From contig NZ_CP139348.1 of NCBI RefSeq assembly GCF_038561965.1, forward strand, positions 4,030,001 through 4,094,000: a DNA stretch of 64,000 nucleotides. The letters are read 5' to 3'. Positions within the stretch are counted from its first letter, which is position 1. Each line of letters begins with the position of its first letter. Positions 35,089 to 43,141 of this stretch are shown here, in pieces. The notes beneath the pieces were generated by a model, which saw nothing but the letters and a program-made list of their open reading frames with translations, searched no databases and was not told the DNA's origin. The DNA comes from Stutzerimonas stutzeri. GTDB taxonomy: Bacteria > Pseudomonadota > Gammaproteobacteria > Pseudomonadales > Pseudomonadaceae. The position numbers and the translations under genes are program-made.

Positions 35089-36366
35089 ATGAAACTGGAA
35101 ACCCTGGCCATCCATGCCGGCTACAGCCCTGACCCCACCACCCGAGCGGTGGCGGTGCCGATCTACCAGACCACCTCCTACGCCTTCGACGACACCCAGC
35201 ACGGTGCGGACCTGTTCGACCTGAAGGTACCGGGCAACATCTATACGCGCATCATGAACCCCACCACCGACGTGCTCGAGCAGCGCGTCGCGGCATTGGA
35301 AGGTGGCGTGGCGGCATTGGCCGTTGCATCGGGCATGGCGGCGATCACCTACGCCATCCAGACCATCGCTGAAGTCGGTGACAACATCGTCTCGGTGGCC
35401 AAGCTGTACGGCGGCACCTACAACCTGTTCGCCCACACCCTGCCGCGCCAGGGCATCGAGGTGCGCTTCGCCGCCCACGATGACATCGCCGCGCTGGAGT
35501 CGCTGATCGACGAGCGCACCAAGGCGGTGTTCTGCGAATCCATCGGCAACCCTGCCGGCAACATCATTGATCTCGCCGCGCTGGCCGAAGCCGCGCACCG
35601 CCATGGCGTGCCGCTGATCGTCGACAACACCGTCGCCACGCCGATGCTCTGCCGGCCGTTCGAGCATGGCGCGGATATCGTCGTGCACTCGCTGACCAAG
35701 TACATGGGCGGTCACGGCACCAGCATCGGCGGCATCGTGGTCGATTCCGGCAAGTTTCCCTGGGCGCAGCACAAGGAGCGCTTCGCGCTGCTCAACACGC
35801 CCGATGTGTCCTATCACGGCGTTACGTACACCGAGGCATTCGGCCCCGCTGCCTTCATCGGACGCTGCCGCGTGGTGCCGCTGCGCAACATGGGCGCGGC
35901 AATCTCGCCGTTCAACTCGTTCCTCATCCTGCAGGGGCTGGAAACCCTGGCGCTGCGCATGGAGCGCCACTGCGAGAACGCCTTGAAGGTTGCCGAATTC
36001 CTACAGGCGCATCCGCAAGTGGCTTGGGTGAAGTACGCCGGGCTGCCGGATCACCCTGAGCATGAGTTGGCGCGTCGCTACATGGGCGGCACCCCGGCGT
36101 CGATCCTCTGCTTCGGCATCGAAGGTGGCATCGAAGCCGGCGCGCGGTTCATCGATGCGCTCGAGCTGGTGGTGCGGCTGGTCAATATCGGCGACGCCAA
36201 GTCGTTGGCCTGTCACCCGGCCAGTACCACGCACCGTCAGCTGAATGCCGACGAACTGGCTCGGGCGGGTGTTTCCCAGGATCTGATCCGGCTGTCCATC
36301 GGCATCGAGCACATCGACGATATCCTCGCCGATCTGGCCCAGGCGCTTAGCGCGTCGAAAGGCTAA
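35089..36366 (+). CDS. metY: O-acetylhomoserine sulfhydrylase (MetY-type)
   Basis: 425 residues. PLP enzyme of the Cys/Met metabolism family that makes homocysteine from O-acetylhomoserine and sulfide. HAGYSPDPTTRAVAVPIYQT start, YTRIMNPT, and VHSLTKYMGGHG with the PLP Lys at 204; length fits MetY and is longer than MetB/MetZ (about 400). AAAAAGGAG precedes the ATG. Sits 91 bases after the anion permease, consistent with sulfur assimilation. Confidence 0.9.
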   Translation: MKLETLAIHAGYSPDPTTRAVAVPIYQTTSYAFDDTQHGADLFDLKVPGNIYTRIMNPTTDVLEQRVAALEGGVAALAVASGMAAITYAIQTIAEVGDNIVSVAKLYGGTYNLFAHTLPRQGIEVRFAAHDDIAALESLIDERTKAVFCESIGNPAGNIIDLAALAEAAHRHGVPLIVDNTVATPMLCRPFEHGADIVVHSLTKYMGGHGTSIGGIVVDSGKFPWAQHKERFALLNTPDVSYHGVTYTEAFGPAAFIGRCRVVPLRNMGAAISPFNSFLILQGLETLALRMERHCENALKVAEFLQAHPQVAWVKYAGLPDHPEHELARRYMGGTPASILCFGIEGGIEAGARFIDALELVVRLVNIGDAKSLACHPASTTHRQLNADELARAGVSQDLIRLSIGIEHIDDILADLAQALSASKG

Positions 36367-36445
36367 GACCACAAAGCAGCACGCCGCGGCTTGATATCCC
36401 GCGGCGAGGCTCCACATTATCGGCATACCGCTGTGGAACCTCGTT

Positions 36446-36883
36446 ATGACCGAATCGCTGATCGTCCCCTGCGCGCATTGCGCCAGCCTCAACCGCATCC
36501 CCGCCGACCGCCTGCAAGACGCGCCGCGTTGCGGCCGCTGCAAGGCCGAGACACTGACGAATGCGCCATTCGACCTGCAACAGAGCCAGTTCGCCAACCA
36601 GATCAAGGGCGACCTGCCGCTACTGGTGGATGTGTGGGCCAGCTGGTGCGGCCCCTGCCGCAGCTTCGCCCCGACCTTCGCCCAGGCAGCCATCCAGCTC
36701 CAAGGCCGCTGCCGCCTGGCCAAGCTCGACAGCGAAGCCAATGCACAGCTGTCGACGCAACTCGGCATCCGCTCGATTCCCAGCCTGATACTGTTCCGCA
36801 ACGGCCACGAAGTTTCGCGGCAGAGCGGCGCCATGCCGCTGCCTCAGCTGATGGCATGGTTGGCGCAGCAGGGAGTTCGATAA
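36446..36883 (+). CDS. trxC: Thioredoxin 2 (TrxC)
   Basis: 145 residues. The N-terminal zinc-binding extension has two Cys-x-x-Cys pairs (CAHC at 9-12 and CGRC near 29-32), which separates TrxC from TrxA. The thioredoxin fold has WCGPC with Cys68 and Cys71. General disulfide reductase, often oxidative-stress inducible. It precedes the aryl polyene cluster but is probably not part of it. Confidence 0.93.
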   Translation: MTESLIVPCAHCASLNRIPADRLQDAPRCGRCKAETLTNAPFDLQQSQFANQIKGDLPLLVDVWASWCGPCRSFAPTFAQAAIQLQGRCRLAKLDSEANAQLSTQLGIRSIPSLILFRNGHEVSRQSGAMPLPQLMAWLAQQGVR

Positions 36884-36923
36884 CGCCTGCCGGACATTTG
36901 ATAAAGCGGCGAGTTCCACAAGT

Positions 36924-36956
36924 ATTGCGACCTCCCATCAGGATATGTATCGCAAT
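36924..36956 (+). promoter_or_regulatory. Inverted repeat in the aryl polyene cluster leader
   Basis: ATTGCGA (36924-36930) and TCGCAAT (36950-36956) are exact inverted copies separated by 19 bases, about 115 bases before the first pigment gene. This is the only structured site in the 187-base leader and could be an operator or overlap the promoter. Function unproven. Confidence 0.4.
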
Positions 36957-37070
36957 GTTTGCCTAGCGTTCATGGCACTTGGATAATGCACGCACTTTTC
37001 GAGCGGCACTTCCAATGCAAGCAATACACGGACGTCTGCGCGCCGGCCTCGCCACGAGAGCCGCGCGAGC

Positions 37071-37796
37071 ATGAGCGCAATACGCTTCGACATCGACCAA
37101 TGGCAGGCCTGGGCTCCGGGCCGTACCTGCCAGGCCGATTGGTTGCGCTGGGCGCAGTCCGGTGATTGGGAGGACGATCCGCAGGCGCAGCCAGATGCAT
37201 CCTTTCTGCCAGCGATGCAGCGCCGCCGCTTGAGCCGGCTGGCGCGGATGGTATTTGCCGTCGCCCATCCACTGGCCGAAGGTCAGCCTCCGATGCCGCT
37301 GGTATACGCCTCGCGCCATGGCGAAACCACGCGCAATTTCGCCTTGCTCAGCGACCTGGCGAACGAGCAGCCGCTGTCGCCGACTCAGTTCAGCCTGTCC
37401 GTGCACAACGCCATCGTCGGGCTCTGGTCGATCTTCCAGGGCGACTGCAGCGAGATGACGGCTCTTGCGGCAGAGGGCGACGGGCTGGAGCACGCCATGC
37501 TCGAGGCAACCTTGCTGCTGAACGAAGGCGCGCCAGCCGTGCTGCTGGTGATAGCAGAAGAAACGCCCCCCGAGGCCTATCGTCCCTGGATCGACGACGC
37601 CAGCATCCCCTATGCACTGGCGCTGCGATTGACCGCCGGTGACAGTTGGCAACTGCAATTGCAGCCCGCCGATGAAACTGCAGCGCAGCTGCCGCAAGTC
37701 CATGCTCTGCAATTGATCAGGGCCTTGCTAGGCGGCCATCCCCAATTCACGCATCACTGGAAGACGCGCAAATGGAACTGGCAGCGGACTCGCTGA
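37071..37796 (+). CDS. Ketosynthase-like chain length factor of aryl polyene synthesis
   Basis: 241 residues. Matches the short ketoacyl-synthase-like proteins named beta-ketoacyl synthase chain length factor (N-terminal thiolase half only): LVYASRHGETTRN, SLSVHNAIVGLW, EGDGLEHAMLEATLLLNEG. It lacks the second thiolase half with the catalytic histidines, so it should act as a partner of a full ketosynthase, as in the ApeO-ApeC type heterodimer. First gene of the aryl polyene operon; it overlaps the next gene by 25 bases. Confidence 0.85.
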   Translation: MSAIRFDIDQWQAWAPGRTCQADWLRWAQSGDWEDDPQAQPDASFLPAMQRRRLSRLARMVFAVAHPLAEGQPPMPLVYASRHGETTRNFALLSDLANEQPLSPTQFSLSVHNAIVGLWSIFQGDCSEMTALAAEGDGLEHAMLEATLLLNEGAPAVLLVIAEETPPEAYRPWIDDASIPYALALRLTAGDSWQLQLQPADETAAQLPQVHALQLIRALLGGHPQFTHHWKTRKWNWQRTR

Positions 37797-38578
37797 AGCG
37801 CCCCAATGCGCCGTGGCTGTGGCGACTCATTGCCACCGGGCTTTCCTTCGCCTTGTTTGGCATCGGCGGCCTTTGCCTGCGCCTGATTATCTTCCCGCTG
37901 CTTTCACTGCTGCCGGGCGATGCCGCCACGCACCGTCGCCGAGCTCGCCAGACGGTAAGCCGGCTGTTCTGGTTGTTTGTGCAGTTCATGTACCGCAGCG
38001 GTGTGCTGACCTATGAGGTAGAGGGCGCCGAACGGCTCGGTCGCCCGGGGCAATTGATCATCGCCAATCACCCATCGCTCATCGACGTCGTCGTGCTGAT
38101 CGCGCTGATTCGCGACGCCAATTGCATCGTCAAGCAGAGCCTTTGGGACAACCCCTTCACTCGTGGCCCGATCCGCGCGGCGCAGTACATCAGCAATAAC
38201 GGCAGTGCCGATATGCTCGACGAAGCAGCCGAAGCCCTGCAGCAGGGCCAGACGCTGATCATCTTTCCCGAGGGGACTCGCACCACTCCCGGACAGTCTC
38301 CGCAGTTTCATCGCGGCGCAGCAGCCATTGCCTTGCGCGGCGCACGCTTGGTGACGCCCGTGGTGATCAGCGTGACGCCAACCACGCTGACCAAAGCCGA
38401 ACCCTGGTATCGCATTCCATCGCGACGCTTCCATTTCCGCCTGCGTGTCGGTGACGACATCGACCCACAGGTGTTCGCCGCCCAAGGCGCAGCACCGATC
38501 GCCTCGCGACGACTCAACGACCATCTGCACCGACACTTCATAAAGGAACTCGCATTCGATGAGCCAACTCAAGCTTGA
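37772..38578 (+). CDS. 1-acylglycerol-3-phosphate acyltransferase-like protein (APE cluster)
   Basis: 268 residues. One or two N-terminal membrane helices (20-55), then the PlsC acyltransferase motifs: NHPSLIDV (His-x4-Asp) near 93-100 and FPEGTR near 166-171. In aryl polyene clusters such an enzyme is thought to attach the polyene to its lipid or sugar anchor. Overlaps both neighbours (25 and 20 bases). Confidence 0.87.
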   Translation: MELAADSLKRPNAPWLWRLIATGLSFALFGIGGLCLRLIIFPLLSLLPGDAATHRRRARQTVSRLFWLFVQFMYRSGVLTYEVEGAERLGRPGQLIIANHPSLIDVVVLIALIRDANCIVKQSLWDNPFTRGPIRAAQYISNNGSADMLDEAAEALQQGQTLIIFPEGTRTTPGQSPQFHRGAAAIALRGARLVTPVVISVTPTTLTKAEPWYRIPSRRFHFRLRVGDDIDPQVFAAQGAAPIASRRLNDHLHRHFIKELAFDEPTQA

Positions 38579-38822
38579 AATCAAGCAACTGATCATCGAC
38601 GCCCTGGGTCTGGAAGACCTCGGCCCGGATGACATCATTGCTGACCAACCGCTGTTCGGCGAAGGCCTTGGCCTGGACTCGGTGGACGCGCTGGAACTTG
38701 GCCTGGCAATCCAGAAGCGCTTCGGCATCAAGATCGACGCCGACGCCAAGGACACTCGCAAGCACTTCGCTAACGTCGACAGCCTGGCGGCCTTCGTCAG
38801 CGCCAACCGCGCCACCGCCTGA
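38559..38822 (+). CDS. Acyl carrier protein 1 (APE cluster)
   Basis: 87 residues, acidic four-helix ACP. The phosphopantetheine Ser is in GLDSVDALEL (about residue 42). One of two ACPs in tandem, corresponding to the ApeE/ApeF pair of characterised clusters. Overlaps the acyltransferase gene by 20 bases. Confidence 0.92.
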   Translation: MSQLKLEIKQLIIDALGLEDLGPDDIIADQPLFGEGLGLDSVDALELGLAIQKRFGIKIDADAKDTRKHFANVDSLAAFVSANRATA

Positions 38823-38834
38823 GGAGCATCTCCC

Positions 38835-39092
38835 GTGAACAGCCGTAACGAGATTTTCCAGACCCTGCGTGATGCCCTGGTCGAACTGTTCGAACTCGAG
38901 CCCGAGCGCATTACCCTCGAAGCCAATCTGTATCAGGACCTGGAGATCGACAGCATCGACGCCGTTGACCTGATCGATCACATCAAGCGCCAGACCGGCA
39001 AGAAAATCGCCGCCGAAGAGTTCAAGGCCGTGCGTACCGTGGGCGATGTCGTCGAGGCGGTCTATCGCCTGACCAACACCGAGACGGCCTAA
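38835..39092 (+). CDS. Acyl carrier protein 2 (APE cluster)
   Basis: 85 residues from a GTG start with GAGGAG upstream. Phosphopantetheine Ser in EIDSIDAVDL (about residue 39). Distinct in sequence from ACP 1, suggesting separate roles in starter loading and chain extension. Confidence 0.92.
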   Translation: MNSRNEIFQTLRDALVELFELEPERITLEANLYQDLEIDSIDAVDLIDHIKRQTGKKIAAEEFKAVRTVGDVVEAVYRLTNTETA

Positions 39093-39133
39093 CAAGCGCT
39101 GCAGCGTACCCACGGTATTTTCCGGACTCCCTG

Positions 39134-39709
39134 ATGCTCATACGTTCCTCCATCATCCCGGCCAGCATGGCCCGGATGGCGGGCTTCGCACTGCTCCTTG
39201 CCGGGTTGGCGTACCCCTTTGCCGTCTATTTCGGCATCGAGCACCTCTCGCCGCGCGTTTTCGCCGCGCTGCTCGGGGCGCTCTGGTGCGCGCGCTTACT
39301 GAGCAGCGGACGCTCCGCAAGCCGCTGGACTGCCGGCGTCGCACTGCTGTTCTGCCTGCTGCTGGCGCTGCTCGACAACGCCATCCTGCTGCGCTGGTAC
39401 CCGGTGCTGATCAATGCCGCCATGCTCGTGTTGTTCGCCACCAGCCTGTTCAGCGGCATGCCGGTTATCGAGCGCCTGGCGCGGCTGCAGGAACCGGACC
39501 TGCCGCCCTCCGGCGTGCGCTATACGCGGCAGGTGACCAAGGTCTGGGTGGGCTTCTTCATCTTCAACGGCTCGATGGCCGCAGCGCTGACGCTGTGGGC
39601 ACCGCTGACCTGGTGGGCGCTGTACAACGGCCTGATCGCCTACGGCCTGATGGGCCTGCTGTTCGCTGGCGAATGGCTGATTCGTCAACGCGTCAGGAGT
39701 CGCCAGTGA
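39134..39709 (+). CDS. Membrane protein of aryl polyene clusters (COG4648-like)
   Basis: 191 residues, with about five hydrophobic segments. It matches the conserved small membrane protein found between the ACPs and the acyl-ACP synthetase in aryl polyene loci. No enzymatic motif. Its stop overlaps the next GTG start (GTGA). Confidence 0.82.
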   Translation: MLIRSSIIPASMARMAGFALLLAGLAYPFAVYFGIEHLSPRVFAALLGALWCARLLSSGRSASRWTAGVALLFCLLLALLDNAILLRWYPVLINAAMLVLFATSLFSGMPVIERLARLQEPDLPPSGVRYTRQVTKVWVGFFIFNGSMAAALTLWAPLTWWALYNGLIAYGLMGLLFAGEWLIRQRVRSRQ

Positions 39710-41382
39710 GCTGGATTGCGATGTGCGAACTCCTCGCCAGCAGCGAGACGCGCCCGGTAACAGGCGACCCGGTGCTATCGCTCGACCAGCTGCAGCACGA
39801 CGCGCTCCGATTGGCCGGCGGCCTGCAACAGCGCGGTGTGCGAACCCTCGCGGTGCATCTGGAAGATGCCGCGCAGCTGGCTGTGGCCCTGCTCGGCGCC
39901 TGGCGTGCAGGTGTGCGCGTGTTGTTGCCTGCCGACCTGCAGCCGGCCAGCCGCGCACGGCTCAGCCCGCTGGCGGAGCTTTGGCTGACCGACCAGGCGG
40001 ATGACCTGCACCTGGCGGATCTGCTGGCAACCCCGCTTGCCGCTGTTGAGCTCGATCCCGAGCTACTCGGCCTGACGCTCTGCACCTCCGGATCCAGTGG
40101 CGAGCCCAAGCTGATCGACAAACGCCTGCACCAGCTTGCCAGTGAAGTTGAGGCGCTGGAGACGCTGTGGGCCGCCGATCTTGGCGATGCCGCCGTAATC
40201 GGTAGCGTCGCCACGCAGCACATCTACGGATTGCTGTTTCGGGTGCTCTGGCCGCTGTGCGCCGGCCGCCCGCTGCTGCGCCGGGCTTTGCCCTTCGCCG
40301 AGGACATGCAACTGGCCAGTCGCGCCCAGCCAGCGTTCTGCTGGGTCGCGAGCCCGGCGCTGCTCAAGCGCATGGGTGACAACCTCGACTGGCCGGCATT
40401 GCGCCAGGTGCGCCGGGTGTTCTCCTCGGGCGGCCCATTGCCAACCGAAGCCGCGGAGCTTCTGCAACAGCGCCTTGGCCAGTGGCCTACCGAGATCTAC
40501 GGCAGTTCGGAAACCGGCGGCATCGCCTGGCGCCAGGGCGGCCAACTGTGGCAGCCGCTGCCGGGCGTCAAGCTGGCTCAGGACGTTCAGGGCGCACTGC
40601 AGGTGGCTTCGCCATGGCTGCCGCGCGGCCATGTGGAGCAGACCGCCGATGCGGTGCAAATGGAACCGGACGGCCGTTTCGCGCTGCGCGGGAGGCTGGA
40701 TCGCATCGTCAAGCTGGAGGAAAAGCGTATCTCGCTGCCGATGCTCGAATGCGCACTGGCCGAGCATCCCTGGGTCGGTGAGGCGCGCCTTGGCGTGATT
40801 CAGGAGAACCGGGCGTACCTCGGTGCGCTTGTGGCGCTGAGCGATGCCGGGATTTTCGCGCTGCGCAATCAGGGGCGGCGTGCCGTTACTCAGGCGCTGC
40901 GCAAACACCTGATCGCCCACTGCGAGGCGCTGGCACTACCGCGGCGCTGGCGGCTGGTGCGGGAACTGCCGGGCAATGCTCAGGGCAAACTGCCTCAGGC
41001 CGAACTGGACACGCTGCTGCAGGCACCGCGCCCCCGGCAACCAGAACGTCTGCAACTGCACAGGCATGACGATCACTGGCAGATCGAACTGGCAGTGCCA
41101 TTGGATCTGGCCCACTTCAGCGGCCATTTTCCGCGCACACCGGTGCTGCCCGGCGTCGTCCAGATCGAGTGGGCAATGAACTTGGCACGCGACCTGATCG
41201 GCGACTTGCCGCCACGTTTCGGCGGCATGGAAGTGTTGAAATTCCAACAGCTCGCCCGTCCCGGCGACCGGCTGCAGCTGAGCCTGCGATTCGATCACGA
41301 GCGCGGCAAGCTGTATTTCACCTACCACAACGACGGCAAACCCTGTTCGTCCGGACGCATCCTGCTCGGAGCACAACCATGA
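39706..41382 (+). CDS. Acyl-ACP synthetase fused to hotdog dehydratase (APE cluster)
   Basis: 558 residues. Residues 1-445 form an AMP-dependent synthetase (CTSGSSGEPKLI near 126-137; EIYGSSETGG near 263-272), expected to load an aryl acid onto an ACP. From about 447 to the end is a FabA/FabZ-like hotdog domain (HFSGHFPRTPVLPGVVQIEWA) with His and the following acidic helix. In the E. coli cluster these are two genes, as I recall (ApeH and ApeI). GTG 39706 follows AGGAGT and overlaps the preceding stop; an upstream in-frame start at 39286 lies within the membrane-protein gene and is unlikely. Confidence 0.88.
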   Translation: MSWIAMCELLASSETRPVTGDPVLSLDQLQHDALRLAGGLQQRGVRTLAVHLEDAAQLAVALLGAWRAGVRVLLPADLQPASRARLSPLAELWLTDQADDLHLADLLATPLAAVELDPELLGLTLCTSGSSGEPKLIDKRLHQLASEVEALETLWAADLGDAAVIGSVATQHIYGLLFRVLWPLCAGRPLLRRALPFAEDMQLASRAQPAFCWVASPALLKRMGDNLDWPALRQVRRVFSSGGPLPTEAAELLQQRLGQWPTEIYGSSETGGIAWRQGGQLWQPLPGVKLAQDVQGALQVASPWLPRGHVEQTADAVQMEPDGRFALRGRLDRIVKLEEKRISLPMLECALAEHPWVGEARLGVIQENRAYLGALVALSDAGIFALRNQGRRAVTQALRKHLIAHCEALALPRRWRLVRELPGNAQGKLPQAELDTLLQAPRPRQPERLQLHRHDDHWQIELAVPLDLAHFSGHFPRTPVLPGVVQIEWAMNLARDLIGDLPPRFGGMEVLKFQQLARPGDRLQLSLRFDHERGKLYFTYHNDGKPCSSGRILLGAQP

Positions 41383-42200
41383 CCACCTTGAACGAGTTGC
41401 CACCCATGGCGGTTGCGGCGACTGCAACCGCGGTGGTTACCCCTCTCGCGCAGCCGGAGGAAGACTGGTTCAAGCCCTGCGCGGTGATCCCGGTGTACAA
41501 CCATGAGCGCAGCCTGCCCGCCGTAGTCGCCACGCTACGCGCCGCGGATCTGCCCTGCGTGCTGGTGGATGACGGCTCCTGCCCTGCCGCTGCGGCAGTC
41601 ATCGACGCGCTGGCCGAGCAAGCCGAGGTTTTCCTGCTCCGCCACCCGCGCAACCAGGGCAAGGGCGGCGCGGTAATTAGCGGGCTGCACGAAGCGCAGC
41701 GGCTGGGTTTCAGCCATGCGCTGCAGGTCGACGCCGACGGCCAGCATGATCTCTCCGGCGTCGAACTGTTTCTCGACCGCGCCAGCCAGGCACCGGATGC
41801 GCTGATCTGTGGCTATCCGCACTATGACGCCAGCGTGCCCAAGGGCCGCCTGTACGCGCGCTACCTGACCCATGTCTGGGTGTGGATCAACACGCTGTCG
41901 CTGTCGATCCGCGACTCGATGTGCGGCTTTCGTGTCTACCCGTTGGCGCCCACGCTGGCGCTGATCGACAGCGTGCGCCTGGGCCGGCGCATGGATTTCG
42001 ACACCGAGATTCTGGTGCGCCTGCACTGGCAGCAGCAGCCGATGGTCTGGCTGCCAACACGGGTGCATTACCCGCAGGACGGCATCTCGCACTTCCGCCT
42101 TTGGCTGGACAACACGCTGATTTCCGCCATGCATGCGCGGCTGTTCTTCGGCATGTTGCTGCGTGCGCCGAAGCTGCTTGCCCAGCGACTGCAGCGATGA
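41379..42200 (+). CDS. Family 2 glycosyltransferase (APE cluster)
   Basis: 273 residues. GT2, dolichol-phosphate-mannose-synthase-like: CAVIPVYNHERSL, VLVDDGS, NQGKGGAV and the DXD-type DADGQHD. Probably adds the sugar that links the polyene to a lipid anchor. In some clusters glycosyl- and acyltransferase are one protein; here they are two genes overlapping by ATGA. Confidence 0.88.
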   Translation: MTTLNELPPMAVAATATAVVTPLAQPEEDWFKPCAVIPVYNHERSLPAVVATLRAADLPCVLVDDGSCPAAAAVIDALAEQAEVFLLRHPRNQGKGGAVISGLHEAQRLGFSHALQVDADGQHDLSGVELFLDRASQAPDALICGYPHYDASVPKGRLYARYLTHVWVWINTLSLSIRDSMCGFRVYPLAPTLALIDSVRLGRRMDFDTEILVRLHWQQQPMVWLPTRVHYPQDGISHFRLWLDNTLISAMHARLFFGMLLRAPKLLAQRLQR

Positions 42201-43141
42201 GCGAGGCACCGATGCCCTCGCATTGGGCCGCGCAACGCGAGCGCGGCAGCTTTGCGCTGATGCGCCTGACCGCCTGGGCGGTGCGCGTGCTCGGCCGGCG
42301 AGCCATGGCACCGCTGCTGTATCTGATCGTGCTGTATTTCTACCTGTTTGGTCGCAGCGCCCGTGACAGCGCGCGCCAATACCAGGGCAACCTCGCGCGC
42401 TGGAGCGGTCGCACTGAACTGCAGCGAAGCACCCGTTCGGTCTATCGCCAGTTCATGAGTTTCGCCGAAGCGCTGCTGGACAAGCTGGATGTCTGGAGCG
42501 GGCGCGTTGGCCGTGAGCGCCTGGTGATCCACGACCCGGCGAATCTGCACGCCAGCTTCGCCGGTACACGCGGCCAGCTGCTGGTCGGCTCGCACCTGGG
42601 CAACCTTGAGATCTGCAGGGCGCTGGCGGAGATGGGCGGCGAAGTGCAGATGAACGTATTGGTGCATACCCGCCATGCCGAACAGTTCAACCGGCTGCTC
42701 GACCAATCCGGCGCCGATAACCTGCGCCTGATCCAGGTCAGCGAGCTGAATCCGGCGACCATGTTGCAGCTGTCCCAGCGCCTGGAGCGCGGCGAGTGGC
42801 TGGCGATCGCCGGCGATCGGGTGCCGCTGCATGGCGGACGCATCGCTGAGGTCGACTTCCTCGGCCGGCCCGCAGCGTTCCCCCAGGGCCCCTGGCTGCT
42901 TGCCGGCCTGCTCGAATGCCCGGTTAACCTACTGTTCTGCCTCAAACATGAAGGCCGCTTCCATGTGCATCTGGAGCCCTTCGCCGAACGCATCCACTGG
43001 CGCCGCGCCGAGCGCGACGCAGTGATCAAGCAGGCGGTGCAGCGCTACGCCGATCGCCTCGCAGCGCGCTGCCTGGAGGCACCGCTACAGTGGTTCAACT
43101 TCTACCCCTTCTGGAACACACAGGACCGACGTCGTGACTGA
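42197..43141 (+). CDS. LpxL-type lipid acyltransferase (APE cluster)
   Basis: 314 residues. One N-terminal membrane helix (about 35-55), then the lysophospholipid acyltransferase-type motif GSHLGNLE (His-x4-Glu) near 131-138 and AGDRVPLHGGR near 202-212. Related to lipid A late acyltransferases, but its place in the pigment operon points to acylation of the aryl polyene glycolipid. Overlaps neighbours at both ends. Confidence 0.87.
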   Translation: MSEAPMPSHWAAQRERGSFALMRLTAWAVRVLGRRAMAPLLYLIVLYFYLFGRSARDSARQYQGNLARWSGRTELQRSTRSVYRQFMSFAEALLDKLDVWSGRVGRERLVIHDPANLHASFAGTRGQLLVGSHLGNLEICRALAEMGGEVQMNVLVHTRHAEQFNRLLDQSGADNLRLIQVSELNPATMLQLSQRLERGEWLAIAGDRVPLHGGRIAEVDFLGRPAAFPQGPWLLAGLLECPVNLLFCLKHEGRFHVHLEPFAERIHWRRAERDAVIKQAVQRYADRLAARCLEAPLQWFNFYPFWNTQDRRRD

